Shown one piece after another: positions 1 to 9,402 of a stretch of DNA of 64,000 bases. The translations under genes and the position numbers were made by a program. A model generated the notes under the pieces. The model did no database searches. It saw only the letters and a list, made by a program, of their open reading frames with translations, and was not told where the DNA came from. Where the stretch lies: positions 8,389,001 through 8,453,000 of the forward strand of contig JAWHQI010000028.1 in assembly GCA_033032865.1 (NCBI GenBank), given 5' to 3'. Each line of letters begins with the position of its first letter. Position 1 is the first letter of the stretch. The stretch is from Dactylorhiza incarnata. Its lineage: Eukaryota; Streptophyta; Magnoliopsida; Asparagales; Orchidaceae.

Positions 1-609
1 ACCAAGCACAAGGCGCTTGTTTTAATCCATAAAGCGCTTTATCTAATTTATAAACATAATTTGGATATTTCTCATTTATAAAGCCAGGGGGTTGCTCTAC
101 ATAAACCTCTTCTTTTATATACCCGTTTAAAAATGCGGTTTTGACATCCATTTGATACAATTTAAATCTTTTAAAACAAGTAAATGCAAGAAATATTCTA
201 ACCGCTTCTAATCTTGCTACGGGTGCAAAAGTTTCATCAAAATCTACCCCTTCAATTTGTGCATAACCTTTTGCAACTAATCTGGCTTTATTTCTAACAA
301 TTCTAGATTCATTATCCATTTTATTTTTAAAAATCCACTTAACACCAACTACAGGACGATTTTTGGGTCGTTCTACAAGATTCCAAACCTTATTACGTTC
401 AAATTGATTAAGTTCTTCATTCATAGCTGAAAACCAAAATTCATCATTTAAAGTGGTGGAAACATCTTTTGGTTCTATTTCAGAAACAAAACAAAGGTTT
501 GAAAATAAAACATGTAGCGATGAACGAGTACTAACCCCTTTTTGCGGATCTCCAATGATAAGCTCCTTTGGATGATCCTTTGAGAATTTCAATTCACTTG
601 GAGGCACAT
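1..609 (-). CDS. COP1a reverse transcriptase, N-terminal part (runs off the window)
   Basis: The reverse complement reads continuously as a copia RT from the linker after integrase into the polymerase domain. Recognisable blocks are the N-terminal [17 protein letters not shown] block near 330-370, [13 protein letters not shown] near 190-230, [10 protein letters not shown] near 120-150, [11 protein letters not shown] near 80-115 and YGLKQAP near 5-30. The catalytic YVDD and RNase H lie beyond base 1. The segment opens through a frameshift near 610-640 from the integrase frame rather than at a methionine, as expected for a processed polyprotein. No stop occurs within it. The domain identity is secure; whether the element is coding-competent outside the window cannot be judged. 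Confidence 0.88.
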
Positions 610-1554
610 ATCCTTCTCTTTCTTCTTCTTCTCTATCTTCTTCTCCTCTTTCTTCTTCTCTTCTTCTCCGTTTTCTTCTTCATTTTCTCCAAGTTCTTCT
701 TCATCATTCTCCATCGTGGGAAGGAGTTCATCTTCTTTTTCTGTAATTTTCTTTTCTACACATGAAGCAAACTCATCAAACCTAACATGAATAGATTCTT
801 CAACTATTTTTGTTCTTTTATTAAAAATTCTATAAGCTTTACTAGTTGAAGAATAGCCAATAAAAATACCTTCATCACATTTTTCATCAAATTTTCCTAA
901 AGAATCTTTAGAGTTCAAAATAAAACATTTACAACCAAAAACTTTGAAATAAGAAACATTTGGTTGTTTACTAAATATTAATTCATAAGGAATTAATTTT
1001 AAAATAGGACGAAGCATTACTCTATTAATTACATAACATGCCGTGCTGACCGTTTCAGCCCAAAAAGATTTTGGTAATTTAAATTCAGATAACATTGTAC
1101 GGGCTAACTCTTGAAGAGTTCTATTTTTCCTTTCCACTACACCATTTTGCTGTGGTGTGCGTGGAGCGGAAAATTCATGTTTAATTCCTAACTCCATAAA
1201 AAAAGAAATAAACTTTTCATTTTTAACATCTCCTCCATGATCCGATCGTATGCGTTTAATTTTTAACTCCAATTCATTTTGAATACGCAAACATAATTTT
1301 GAAAATTCTGAAAATGCTTCGGATTTGGTGGTTAGAAATAAAGTCCAACAAAAACGAGAATAATCATCAATCAAAACAAATGTGTATTTTCTACCTCCTA
1401 AGCTAGAAATTCCAATTGGCCCAAATAGGTCCATATGTAATAATTGAAGTGGCCTAGTGGTAGGAATAATGTTTTTACTTTTGAAAGATGATTTTGAAAA
1501 CTTTCCTTTTTGGCAAGGCACACATAGTGAAGAAGATAAATTTCCATTTAGCAA
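589..1554 (-). pseudogene. COP1a integrase (copia), frame-disrupted polyprotein segment
   Basis: This is the copia integrase, which joins element cDNA to host DNA. The zinc-binding C-x2-C (CVPCQKGKF) lies near the start of the segment. The catalytic core has HMDLFGP (first Asp), RSDHGGD (second Asp) and GVVERKNR (Glu), so the D,D,E triad is present. The copia C-terminal blocks YFKVFGCKCFI and FDEKCDEGIFIGYS follow. The end is a Glu/Lys-rich low-complexity tract of about 40 residues where the frame is lost before RT. It is out of frame with the upstream protease segment: a frameshift lies near 1550 in the GAG-pre-integrase/integrase linker. Confidence 0.88.
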
Positions 1555-2060
1555 AGTAAACCTTTAATTAATTTATCTTTTGAAAGTTTTGAAATTAACT
1601 TGGCACTAGCATGTCCAAGTCGCCTATGCCATAAATCTAATTCATCATTTTTTGATAGAAAACATTTCAAAGTAGAATTTGAAAAATCAAGAAATTTAAT
1701 CATATATACATTATGACATCTAGGTGCGGTAAAAACAATTTCATTTGTTTTGGAATTAATAATTTTGCACAAATTTGTAGAAGATTCAAATAAAACATTT
1801 AAACCCTTATCACATAATTGACTAATGGAAATCAAATTATGCTTTAATCCTTCTACAAATAAAACATTTGAAATTGAAAAATTTTCGTTACCCACAACAC
1901 CGATGCCGATGATTTTTCCTTTTCCATTGTCACCGAATGTAACAACTCCTCCTTTCTTCATCTCCAGGCTAAGGAACTTCTCTTTATTGCCCGTCATGTG
2001 CTTTGAACAACCCGAGTCCAAGTACCACACGTCTTCTTTGTCCTTAGCCTGCCAACACAC
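1548..2060 (-). pseudogene. COP1a aspartic protease and GAG-pre-integrase segment
   Basis: Follows gag in the same frame after a single TAG. It contains the copia aspartic protease signature WYLDSGCSKHMTG near the start (catalytic D-S-G) and the GAG-pre-integrase block LWHRRLGHAS near the end, with the conserved VEGLKHNLISISQL between. The protease matures the polyprotein; the pre-integrase domain carries the histidines of the integrase zinc site. A stop and frameshift end the segment before the C-x2-C pair of that site. The stop before it could be read through or be simple decay: its context (TAG GTG) is not the TMV-like read-through context. Confidence 0.85.
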
Positions 2061-4013
2061 CTAGAAAGAAGAGGTGAGTAAAGATCTGGTTACCCAAGTG
2101 GTTCCACCCATAGTATAGGTAGAAGCCTTAGGCACCCAGATTTGTTTAATTTTGCTTTTTCCTTCCTTCCAGCAAGAGTCCGTAGTGTGACCAAATCTAT
2201 TGCATTTGGCACAAGTAATGTATTTAGAAGAGTATAACTTTTCTGGACTTTTACTGGATGAGGATGCAGTATTTGATGATTCATTAATTTTAGAATTTTT
2301 TAAAACAAATTTTTTGGATTTTTCACTATCGCTGGCGACAGTGGTTGTCGCTGGGCGACAGCTTTTAGACGTGTATCCGAGTCCAAACCTTCCAGATCCA
2401 TGGCATTTGTATCCTAAGATCATATCCAGTGATCTTCGGCCCATTCCAAATTTTTTCATGGCTAGTATTAAGTCATGAATCTGGTTTCTCATTTTTGTAT
2501 TCTCGGATACTAGATTTACGCATCTACGTTCAAAAGATTTCTTTCCCTCATGGACCTTGGAAATTGAAGATTTCAGATCTCTCTCTAAAATCTCATTCTT
2601 TTTAGTAAGTACTTTTATTGTAGAATGAGATTTGGAAAGAGATTCTTCAAGTTCATTAATTCTTCCCAAAAAGTGATCACACTCTTGGCAAGAAATATCT
2701 CTTTTTCCAATAGTCTTAATTTCATTTAACAATTTTTTGTTTTCTTTAAGTAAAATTCCATTTTCTGATTTTAGAAGATCATTATCTTTTAAACTTTTTT
2801 CAAGAAATTTCCAAGTCTTTAAAAATTCAGAGAATAATTCATCATAGGTTGGAGGAGTTACCTCAGTGTCGCTTTGGACACTGCATTCGTCATCAGATAT
2901 GACTCTCTTTCCCATTAAGCATATGTTGGCCTCCTCTTCTTTACTTGAGTCGGAACTGCTTGCATCCTCAGACGTAGTATCATCCCAGGTTTCCGCCTTC
3001 AACACCTTCTTCGACCCTTTGTGCTTCTTTTCTTTAAGTTCTTTCAAGTACTTTGGACACTTGCTTCGAATGTGTCCTAACTTCTTGCAGTGATAGCACT
3101 CCGGTGGCGGTCTCTCTTCCTCCTCATCGCCTTCCTTTCCTTTTTTCTTCCTAAAGGTTTCCTTCTTAAAATACTTCTTAAACGAATTCCTTCTCTCTGG
3201 ATTTTTCATAAATTTTCTAAATTTTTTAACAAATAAACTTTCCTCATCTTCTTCATCCTCCTCAGAATCACTAGTTTCTTCCTTCTTTGATCTTAGAGCC
3301 AATCCCTTCTTCCTTGGCTCCATATACTCTTGTTGTTGAATTTTCAATTCAACTTCATGAGTTATCAAGTTCCCAATGAGGCTCTCCAATTTTAGGGTCT
3401 TAAGATCATGTGACTCGGAAATTGCTGTCACTTTAGGATTGAACTTCGGGGGAAGTGATCTTAAGATTTTCCGTACCAAATCTCCATTTGAGAACACCTT
3501 TCCTAGCACCTTTGAGTCGTTCACGATTTTTGTAAATCGTGTGTACATCGTATCAATCTCTTTATCTACCTCCATTTTGAACCTTTCAAATTCAGATTCT
3601 AGTTGAAATAGCTTTGAATCCTTTACCTGCGAAGTACCTTCATGAGTGATTTCTAATAAATTCCAAATTTCAAATGCAGTATTACAAGCACAAACTCTAT
3701 TAAATTCAGTGCGATCTAGTGCGCAAAATAAAGCATTCATGGCTTTTGCATTGTTCTTACATTTTAATTTATCGTTGTCATCCCACTTGTCTTTGGGCTT
3801 ATCCATGGTTACATCTCCTACAACAAATGTTGGAGAAGTGTAACTAGATTCTACCATATTCCAGACTTCTATATCTAGCGCAATTGGAAAACAACGCATA
3901 CGTGTTTTCCAATAATTGTAGTCTGTGCCCGTAAAAAGTGGTGGCCTACTAATTCCTTGCCCCTCAACGAACGCGTGATCGTTGTGCGCCATTACTCCCA
4001 GTGATAAAACCAT
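2061..4013 (-). CDS. COP1a Gag (capsid/nucleocapsid), about 650 residues
   Basis: Gag forms the cytoplasmic virus-like particle and binds element RNA. An N-terminal plant copia gag domain (FTGTDYNYWKTRM, CDxxKAMNALFxALD-like and FEIWNLLEITHEGTSQVKD blocks) is followed by an acidic and lysine-rich linker, a first zinc knuckle CYHCKKLGHIRSKC near residue 305, a coiled-coil-like stretch around 430-540 and a second knuckle CAKCNRFGHTTDSC near residue 600. The frame is open upstream to 4040, overlapping the primer site, so I take the ATG at 4013; the ATG at 3992 is an alternative. It ends at a TAG with protease continuing in frame. The linker before the second knuckle is partly encoded by the palindromic motif also found in the LTR (2324-2361). 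Confidence 0.88.
   Translation of the reverse strand: MVLSLGVMAHNDHAFVEGQGISRPPLFTGTDYNYWKTRMRCFPIALDIEVWNMVESSYTSPTFVVGDVTMDKPKDKWDDNDKLKCKNNAKAMNALFCALDRTEFNRVCACNTAFEIWNLLEITHEGTSQVKDSKLFQLESEFERFKMEVDKEIDTMYTRFTKIVNDSKVLGKVFSNGDLVRKILRSLPPKFNPKVTAISESHDLKTLKLESLIGNLITHEVELKIQQQEYMEPRKKGLALRSKKEETSDSEEDEEDEESLFVKKFRKFMKNPERRNSFKKYFKKETFRKKKGKEGDEEEERPPPECYHCKKLGHIRSKCPKYLKELKEKKHKGSKKVLKAETWDDTTSEDASSSDSSKEEEANICLMGKRVISDDECSVQSDTEVTPPTYDELFSEFLKTWKFLEKSLKDNDLLKSENGILLKENKKLLNEIKTIGKRDISCQECDHFLGRINELEESLSKSHSTIKVLTKKNEILERDLKSSISKVHEGKKSFERRCVNLVSENTKMRNQIHDLILAMKKFGMGRRSLDMILGYKCHGSGRFGLGYTSKSCRPATTTVASDSEKSKKFVLKNSKINESSNTASSSSKSPEKLYSSKYITCAKCNRFGHTTDSCWKEGKSKIKQIWVPKASTYTMGGTTWVTRSLLTSSF
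2324..2361. repeat. LTR-type GTCGC...GCGAC motif inside COP1a gag coding
   Basis: Two tandem TGTCGC/GCGACA-type inverted pairs, closely matching the array units of the COP1 LTRs at 4841-5173 and 6541-6770. On the minus strand they encode a Cys-Arg-Pro-Ala-Thr-rich piece of the linker between the coiled coil and second zinc knuckle of Gag. They are in frame and introduce no stop. Confidence 0.75.
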
Positions 4014-4027
4014 TTTGGAGTAGCCTA

Positions 4028-4039
4028 CCTCTGATACCA
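4028..4039 (-). other. COP1a primer binding site
   Basis: Minus-strand TGGTATCAGAGG, matching the 3' end of plant initiator methionine tRNA, the usual primer of plant copia elements. It lies two bases from the LTR edge at 4042. Confidence 0.9.
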
Positions 4040-4826
4040 CTTGTTGGATCGTATAACGCCCTTAGAGGGGGGGTGAATAAGGGTGTGTTTAAAAATTAAA
4101 TTTTTACATAGTATTTTTTTTTAAAGAGATTTTACTTTACTAAAAAATTACTTCTAAATACTTTCAAACCAATGCAATTTTAGTATTAAACAAAAACACA
4201 AATTTCTAAGATAAAGATTATGCCATCAAATATATAATTAAAGAAAGAGACATAATTATATTAATCATGAAATTTGAGTACAATAAAAATGATCTTAACA
4301 ATGCTTAAGATCAAGGCACAATTATATTTACTAAAAATTCTACAATTTTGGTTTACCAATCCTTCTCCCAAGGATCGGAAGGCTATCGCTTGTCTCTCCC
4401 AAGATCAAGCCCAAGCCTATCCTCTAGATCTTCCCAAGATCTAGACGTAGCACACAAGGCCACGATTTCCCACCAAGCCACGCAAGGACTTGGACGGTCT
4501 GCACAAGGAAGCGATTTTCCCCTAAGCCGCGCAAGGACTTAGACGCCGCACGCAAGACGACGATTTCTCTACCAATACAAAATGAAAAATATGTGAATGA
4601 AAATACAATATGAAAAGAACAACTCCCTAGAAAATCAGATCTCTGAACGGATTGTTGAAGCCTCGAGATGATTGATGATGTAGAAGCGCGCCCGATCTCG
4701 TCTTCAATCTTCAATCCTTCTTTGCACAAATGGGAGTTGAGGAGGTTCTGGAGCTCTCTGGTTCGTATGCACTCAGGAAGGGACTGGAATTCTCAAAAGC
4801 TTGGAATGCACGAACCAAAGGAACCA

Positions 4827-4834
4827 ATTTATAG
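4827..4834 (-). promoter_or_regulatory. TATA box of the COP1a LTR
   Basis: Minus-strand CTATAAAT, about 7 bp downstream of the palindromic array; the COP1b LTR has CTATAATT at the matching place (6527-6534). Confidence 0.65.
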
Positions 4835-4840
4835 AAATTC

Positions 4841-5173
4841 ACTGTCGCATGGGCGACAGTGATTGTCGGAATTTTCCGACAGCGCTAAACTGCCGCTGGA
4901 GTGCCGTCGTGGGTGGAGTCGTGGGCAGTTGTTGTAACCGCCGAGCTGTCGCCTGGGCGACATCGATGTCGGATTTCCGACAGCGCTAAACTGCCGGTCG
5001 TGGGTGGAGACGTGGGCAGTTATTGTAACCGCCGAGCTGTCGCCTGGGCGACATCGATGTCGGATTTCCGACAGCGCAAAACTGTCTTTCGTCGATCTGC
5101 CGTGGAGGGAAGTAGTTGTAACTTCTCTGCTGTCGCCTGGGCGACAGTGGCTGTCGGAATTTTCCGACAGTGA
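4841..5173. repeat. COP1a U3 array of short inverted repeats (TGTCGC/GCGACA and TGTCGG/CCGACA)
   Basis: Four units spaced about 90-115 bp apart. Each unit has two hairpin-like palindromes: a TGTCGC-4 nt-GCGACA type followed about 6 nt later by TGTCGG-4 to 6 nt-CCGACA. The DNA between units is also repeated (gtcgtgggtggagtcgtgggcagtt type). The array lies directly upstream of the TATA box on the transcribed strand. Confidence 0.88.
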
Positions 5174-5318
5174 AATTTTCCCACATTCAATTTTAGCTCC
5201 AGTAGCAATGTGAACATCTCATACCTGTTATCTGCACACCATTAATGAAAATAGAATCAAATACAAAAGGGACTTTGTTATTATCAAACCGGAGGAGTGC
5301 GAAACGCATGCTCCAACA

Positions 5319-5692
5319 TCCTTTACCTGCGAAGTACCTTCATGAGTGATTTCTAAAAGATTCCAAATTTCAAATGCAGTATTACAAGCACAAACTCTAT
5401 TAAATTCAGTGCGATCTAGTGCGCAAAATAAAGCATTCATGGATTTTGCATTGTTCTTACATTTTAATTTATCATTGTCATCCCACTTGTCTTTGGGTTT
5501 GTCCATAGTTACATCTCCTACAACAAATGTTGGGGAAGTATAACTCGTCTCGACCATATTCCAAACTTCTATGTCGAGAGCTATTAGAAAACACCGCATT
5601 CGGGTTTTCTAATAGTTATAGTCTGTGCCCGTAAAAAGTGGTGGCCTACTAATTCCTTGCCCCTCAACGAACGCGTGATCGTTGTGCGCCAT
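5319..5692 (-). pseudogene. COP1b gag, N-terminal fragment
   Basis: Starts at the ATG 5690-5692 that matches the COP1a Gag methionine at 3992. The same N-terminal gag domain is readable (DIEVWNMVE, KWDDNDKLKCKNNAK, RTEFNRVCACNTAFEIWN). A Trp codon of the conserved NYWKTRM block is a TAG (near 5609), and the frame is cut at 5319 by the COP1a LTR, after which it reads out of frame into LTR sequence. It is a dead fragment. Confidence 0.85.
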
Positions 5693-5741
5693 TACTCCCG
5701 GTGGTAAAACCGTTTTGGAGTAACCTCCCTCTGATACCACG

Positions 5742-6916
5742 TGTTGGATCTTGTGGCGCCCTTAGAGGGGGGGGGGGGGGAGTTAATAAGGGCCTTTTTA
5801 AATTCAGAGTTTTTACTTAAGAATTGTTAAAACAAATTTTTGCTTTTCTAAAAACCACTTATAAAAATTTTCAAACTATGAAAATTTTAAATTAATTCAA
5901 ACACAAATTTCTAAGTTAAAGATTAATCAACCAAATTTGCAATTAAAGAAAAAGTCATAATTTTTAATAATGAAATTCACATACAATAAAAATGATCTTA
6001 ACAATGCTTAAGATCAAGACACAAATATGATAATAAACTTTTACAATTTGAGTTTACCAATCCTTCTCCCAAGGATCGGAAGGCTATCACTTGTCTCTCC
6101 CTAGACCAAGCCCAAGCCTATCCTCTAGATTTTCCCAAGATCTAGACGTAGCACACAAGGCCACGATTTCCTACTAAGCCACGCAAGGACTTGGACGCTC
6201 CGCATAAGGAAGCGATTTCCCCCTAAGCCACACAAGGACTTAGACGTCATGCACAAGGAGACGATTTCCCTACCAATACAAAGTGAAATGTATATAAATG
6301 AAAATACAAAATGAAAAGAAGAACTCCCTAGAAATTCAGATCTCTGAAAGGAAGGTTGAAGCCTCGAGATGATCATTGATGTAGAAGTGCGTCCGATCAC
6401 ATCTTCAATCTCAAACCTTCTAAGCACAATTGGGAGTTGATGAGGTTCTGGAGCTCTCTGGTTCGGATGCACTCAGGAAAGGACTTTGAATTCTCAAAGC
6501 TTGCAATGCACGAACAAAATGAACCAAATTATAGTTTCTCACTGTCGCCTGGGCGACATCGCTGTCGGAATTCCGACAGCGCTAAATTGCCGTTCGTTGT
6601 GCTGTTGTGCGAGCAGTTGCTGTAACTTCTGTCCTGTCGCCTGGGAGACATCGTTATCGGAATTCCGACAGCGCTAAACTGCCGCTCGTCGTGCTGCCGT
6701 GCGGGTTGTTTCTGTAACTTCTATCCTGTCGCCTGGGCGACAGTAGATGTCGGAAAATTCCGACATCGAAATTCTCCATACAGTCAAATTGAGCTCCAAT
6801 CAGAATTGTGAACATCTCATACTTGTTACCTGCACACCAACAATAAAAATAGAATCAAATACAAACGGGATTTTGTTATTATCAAACTGGAAGAGTGCGA
6901 AACGCATGCTCCAACA
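5742..6916 (-). repeat. COP1b 5' LTR
   Basis: 1175 bp, TGTTGGA...TCCAACA ends as in COP1a. It carries a run of about 14 G at 5767-5780 in the U5 motif, the same 45-bp direct repeats at about 6150-6270, a TATA-like CTATAATT (minus, 6527-6534) and a three-unit inverted-repeat array at 6541-6770. It is about 100 bp shorter than the COP1a LTR, mostly because it has one array unit fewer. Confidence 0.9.
6541..6770. repeat. COP1b U3 inverted-repeat array
   Basis: Three units of the COP1 motif (TGTCGC-CTGG-GCGACA followed by TGTCGG-AATT-CCGACA and variants), immediately upstream of the TATA-like box on the minus strand. Confidence 0.85.
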
Positions 6917-7798
6917 TACTCCATAGCAATGCAGTTAAATGAAGCTGCTGACATCTACAAGGAAGAGTTGAGAGGAGAACTTGCAACTCTATCATAAGCT
7001 CTTGATGCAAAAGCCACTTCTTCCCATCTGAATGAAGAAGTTGGCAGGTTAAAAAGTGACCTTCAAGCTGATCTTGAGAATGTATTCCAAACTCTCTCTG
7101 GCACAATCACAACAGTTAAGCAAGAGCTCCATCAACAAATATATGAAGAAGCTAGAAAGGGGGAGAATACAAATGCACACATCAATTCTGACCTCACACT
7201 AAAAGTTCTACAAGGCACTAGGATAGCTCTGAACCTGCCATTACTAGATGTTAATAGGGCAGAAGATTGGGATTTTCCTCATCAAGAAGCAACAGCATAA
7301 AATCAGAGATTGAAAGAGCAAAGAGAAAGAGAGCATGTATTGCTCACTGAGGAATTCATGGCCAACCAAAGGGATGAAAACAGGAGAGACCCTAACTTTG
7401 AATACTGGAGTGATGATTCCAAGAAGATAATCCTTAATGCTTGGGTAAGCCATGGTCAGATGTGCAAAGATATTGATAAGTTATATCCAACTGAGGAATG
7501 GATAAGACATCTTGAAAGGAACACTAAAAGAGATAAGGTATTCAAAGAAAACCTAGTCAAGAAAGATAACCCACAAAGAATGCCATCTAGGTACATCCCA
7601 AAACCTTTTATGTACTTTAGAAGGCAAGAGCTCAAGAGGAAGATTGCTGAGATTAAGGCAACCAATGCGGAAAAGGACTCAGCTATAAATCTGAATGAAG
7701 ACACTGTTGTACCTACTGAAGACAAGGAGCCTGCAGTCCAAGAAGAAGCTGCTGCTGAGATTCCTGAATGTTATTCCTCTAAGAAAAGAAAATATTGA
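6917..7798 (+). pseudogene. COP2a extra ORF downstream of pol, 3' part
   Basis: About 290 residues in one frame, interrupted by TAA at 6994 and 7298. It is a charged, helix-rich protein with coiled-coil character at the start (LNEEVGRLKSDLQADLEN) and a conserved central block (FEYWSDDSKKIILNAW, LYPTEEWIRHLERN), ending in a basic SSKKRKY tail. The same blocks occur in COP2b. Position after pol and before the polypurine tract matches the envelope-like extra ORF of SIRE/Maximus elements, but I see no signal peptide or membrane segment. The basic tail looks like a nuclear localisation signal. Function unknown. Confidence 0.7.
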
Positions 7799-8153
7799 TT
7801 TAATGTATAAAACTCCTAGGAATGGTTGAATGGTGATTGAACTAGCATCTGTCTAAAATATTTTGTGCAAACTGAGGTTAATTAAATACTGCTTTATCTG
7901 AAACACTAGTCTGGGATTTAGCTAAGTTTTACCTTGGTATTATTGGTTATGTTATTATGAGATGCATTGTCATATCTTTCAACTCACAGTGATAGATTGA
8001 TTATCTGCTGTGGATATATATTTTTGATCATCTGTTATAAAATTTGTTTACTTAATATGATGAATTCATTGGAGCATTGATATATATCAAAAATTTATAA
8101 GTCATGTACTCTTGCATTTGAGAGTGTTCTGCCTTCTTCATATTGGGGGAGAT
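7799..8153 (+). other. COP2a 3' UTR and polypurine tract
   Basis: AT-rich and without coding. It ends in the polypurine tract TTGGGGGAGAT (8143-8153) that primes plus-strand synthesis, directly against the LTR start at 8154. Confidence 0.75.
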
Positions 8154-8311
8154 TGTTGGGAAATTGACCCTCAATGTCCCTTTAATTTGAAGAGGCCTCA
8201 CACTCAAATACAAAGTACAAGTTGTATTTGATAAACCCTATTTGTATCTCAAAAGCATGCAGGGTTAGGTTATTCCAAGACAAGGAATAGTATTGGTAAC
8301 AATCTGCCCAA

Positions 8312-8441
8312 AACCGCTGAGACTTGTGTCTGTCCCAGCGGAACCGCTGAGAAGGAGACTGGAGCTGCCGCTGAGACTGGAAGCTGTCTCAGTCCAACCT
8401 CTGAGACTGGAAGCTATCTCAGCCACACCGCTGAGACAGAT
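8312..8441. repeat. COP2a U3 inverted-repeat array (CCGCTGAGAC / GTCTCAG)
   Basis: Repeated CCGCTGAGAC with inverted GTCTCAG partners, about five units in 130 bp, some 120 bp upstream of the TATA box. Several halves contain TGTCTC/GAGACA. Confidence 0.82.
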
Positions 8442-8879
8442 TCAAATGTGATGACGGGATCTGCTTTTGGCGCAAGCGAAAATAAAAAGGGAAAAGCAAC
8501 TCCAATCTGCCCCCATACTGAGTCAGGAGGATTGAAATAGCCGTTGAAGCCTTCTGGAGGTATAAAAGCAAAAGCTAGGGCACACCAACAAGCACTATTT
8601 CATTAAAAAGCTTTGCTGCAAGCCGCAATCGTGCATTTACGTTCCAGCCAGTTGAAGTTGTTCTCTGAAGCTGGAGTTAATCTTCTGAAGGAGATTAGTT
8701 AGCTCTTCTGTACCAACTCAAGGAGGGCAAGTTGATCTTCTGCTTTGCTGAAGGAGAAGATCAAGGTGATTCAAATCTGAAGCTGTTGTCTTTCAGATGT
8801 GAAGAAAGAAATCAGAAGGCCTGAGAGTAAACCTTTTGTCTTCTGTATTTAGTACAAACTCTTTTATATCTCTGTAAGG

Positions 8880-9125
8880 CATTGTTGCCTGAGTGAAAGG
8901 TTGTTGAGCCTGTGTGTAAAGCTGTGTTGACAGCTTGAGTGGTAGGACTTCTTTATAGGTCTGAAGTAGGAAATCTGTGTGATTTCTAAGTGGTAGGAGT
9001 TCATAACTCTGAGTAGTAGGGCTGTTGTGCCTGAGGTGTAGGGATGTTGAGCCTGAGTGTAGGGCTGCTGTGCCTGAGGTGTAGGGCTGCTGAGCCTGAG
9101 TGTAGGGCTGCTGTGCCTGAGGTAG
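8880..9125. repeat. COP2a tandem repeats, unit gtgtagggctgctgtgcctgag
   Basis: Direct repeats of about 21-22 bp downstream of the TATA box, most regular at 9012-9125. COP2b has fewer and more diverged copies around 16350-16500. An open minus-strand frame over it is only a product of the repetition. Confidence 0.8.
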
Positions 9126-9402
9126 GATCACTCTTGATCTGAGAAGTTCTGACGAACTTGTGGTGTAAGCTCAAGGAGCTGAGATTGGAGTTTGTGGCCT
9201 TGTCTAACTCACTGTTAGAAAGGTGAAGGGGGAAAGAGGACTACTCAAGACACCCTGTCTTGAGTAACCTCTATACATCCTTGGGTGCTTTCTGTGATTG
9301 AGTTTTCTACAGCTAGATACATTTGGATTACATAAAGAAAATAAGTAAAACCTATTCACCCCCCCCCCCCCCCCCTCTAGGTAATATTGACTACACCTAA
9401 CA

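Larger units (their letters stand above)
1..5318 (-). mobile_element. COP1a: 5' part of a SIRE/Maximus-type Ty1/copia retrotransposon
   Basis: On the minus strand the order is LTR (4042-5318), methionine-tRNA primer site, gag with two zinc knuckles, protease, GAG-pre-integrase, integrase and the start of reverse transcriptase, which runs off the window at base 1. Integrase before RT defines Ty1/copia. A gag of about 650 residues with two CCHC knuckles and the U5 motif TATTCACCCCCCCTCTA point to the SIRE/Maximus lineage. The upstream flank (5319 on) is gag sequence of the same family, so this copy inserted into a relative. One in-frame stop and at least two frameshifts make it non-functional as read. 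Confidence 0.92.
4042..5318 (-). repeat. COP1a 5' LTR
   Basis: 1277 bp, bounded by TGTTGGA on the low-coordinate side and TCCAACA on the high side, a perfect 7-bp terminal inverted repeat. It holds a C/G run in the U5 motif near 4062-4075, three degenerate direct repeats of about 45 bp around 4450-4570 (cacaaggccacgatttccc type), a TATA box (CTATAAAT, minus strand, 4827-4834) and, upstream of it, the inverted-repeat array 4841-5173. It aligns along its length with the COP1b LTR. Confidence 0.92.
5319..6916 (-). mobile_element. COP1b: 5' end of a second COP1-family element, interrupted by COP1a
   Basis: LTR (5742-6916), primer site (5728-5739, TGGTATCAGAGG on the minus strand) and the first 370 bp or so of gag, then the COP1a LTR begins abruptly. 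The break point in gag corresponds to about position 3628 of COP1a. The rest of this element must lie beyond base 1. Its own insertion target was the extra ORF of COP2a at 6917. Confidence 0.88.
6917..9402 (+). mobile_element. COP2a: 3' part of a SIRE/Maximus-like copia element
   Basis: Plus-strand remnant made of the end of an extra ORF, a 3' UTR of about 350 bp, a polypurine tract and a complete 3' LTR (8154-9402). The 5' part was split off by COP1b and would lie beyond base 1. A second copy of the family, COP2b, lies at 13982-16754 with the same order. After the LTR comes unrelated gypsy coding, so this element had inserted into GYP1. Confidence 0.85.
8154..9402 (+). repeat. COP2a 3' LTR
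   Basis: 1249 bp, starts TGTTGGGAAATTGACCC and ends CTACACCTAACA. Contents in order: inverted-repeat array (8312-8441), TATA box TATAAAAG (8561-8568), a region of about 22-bp direct repeats (8880-9125) and the lineage motif CTATTCACCCC with a C run at 9360-9375. It matches the COP2b LTR at 15554 in order and sequence. Confidence 0.9.

Noticed and set aside
8793..9131. 112-codon minus-strand frame rich in Gln-Pro-Tyr-Thr
   Set aside because: Product of the 22-bp tandem repeats in the COP2a LTR; absent as a frame in COP2b.
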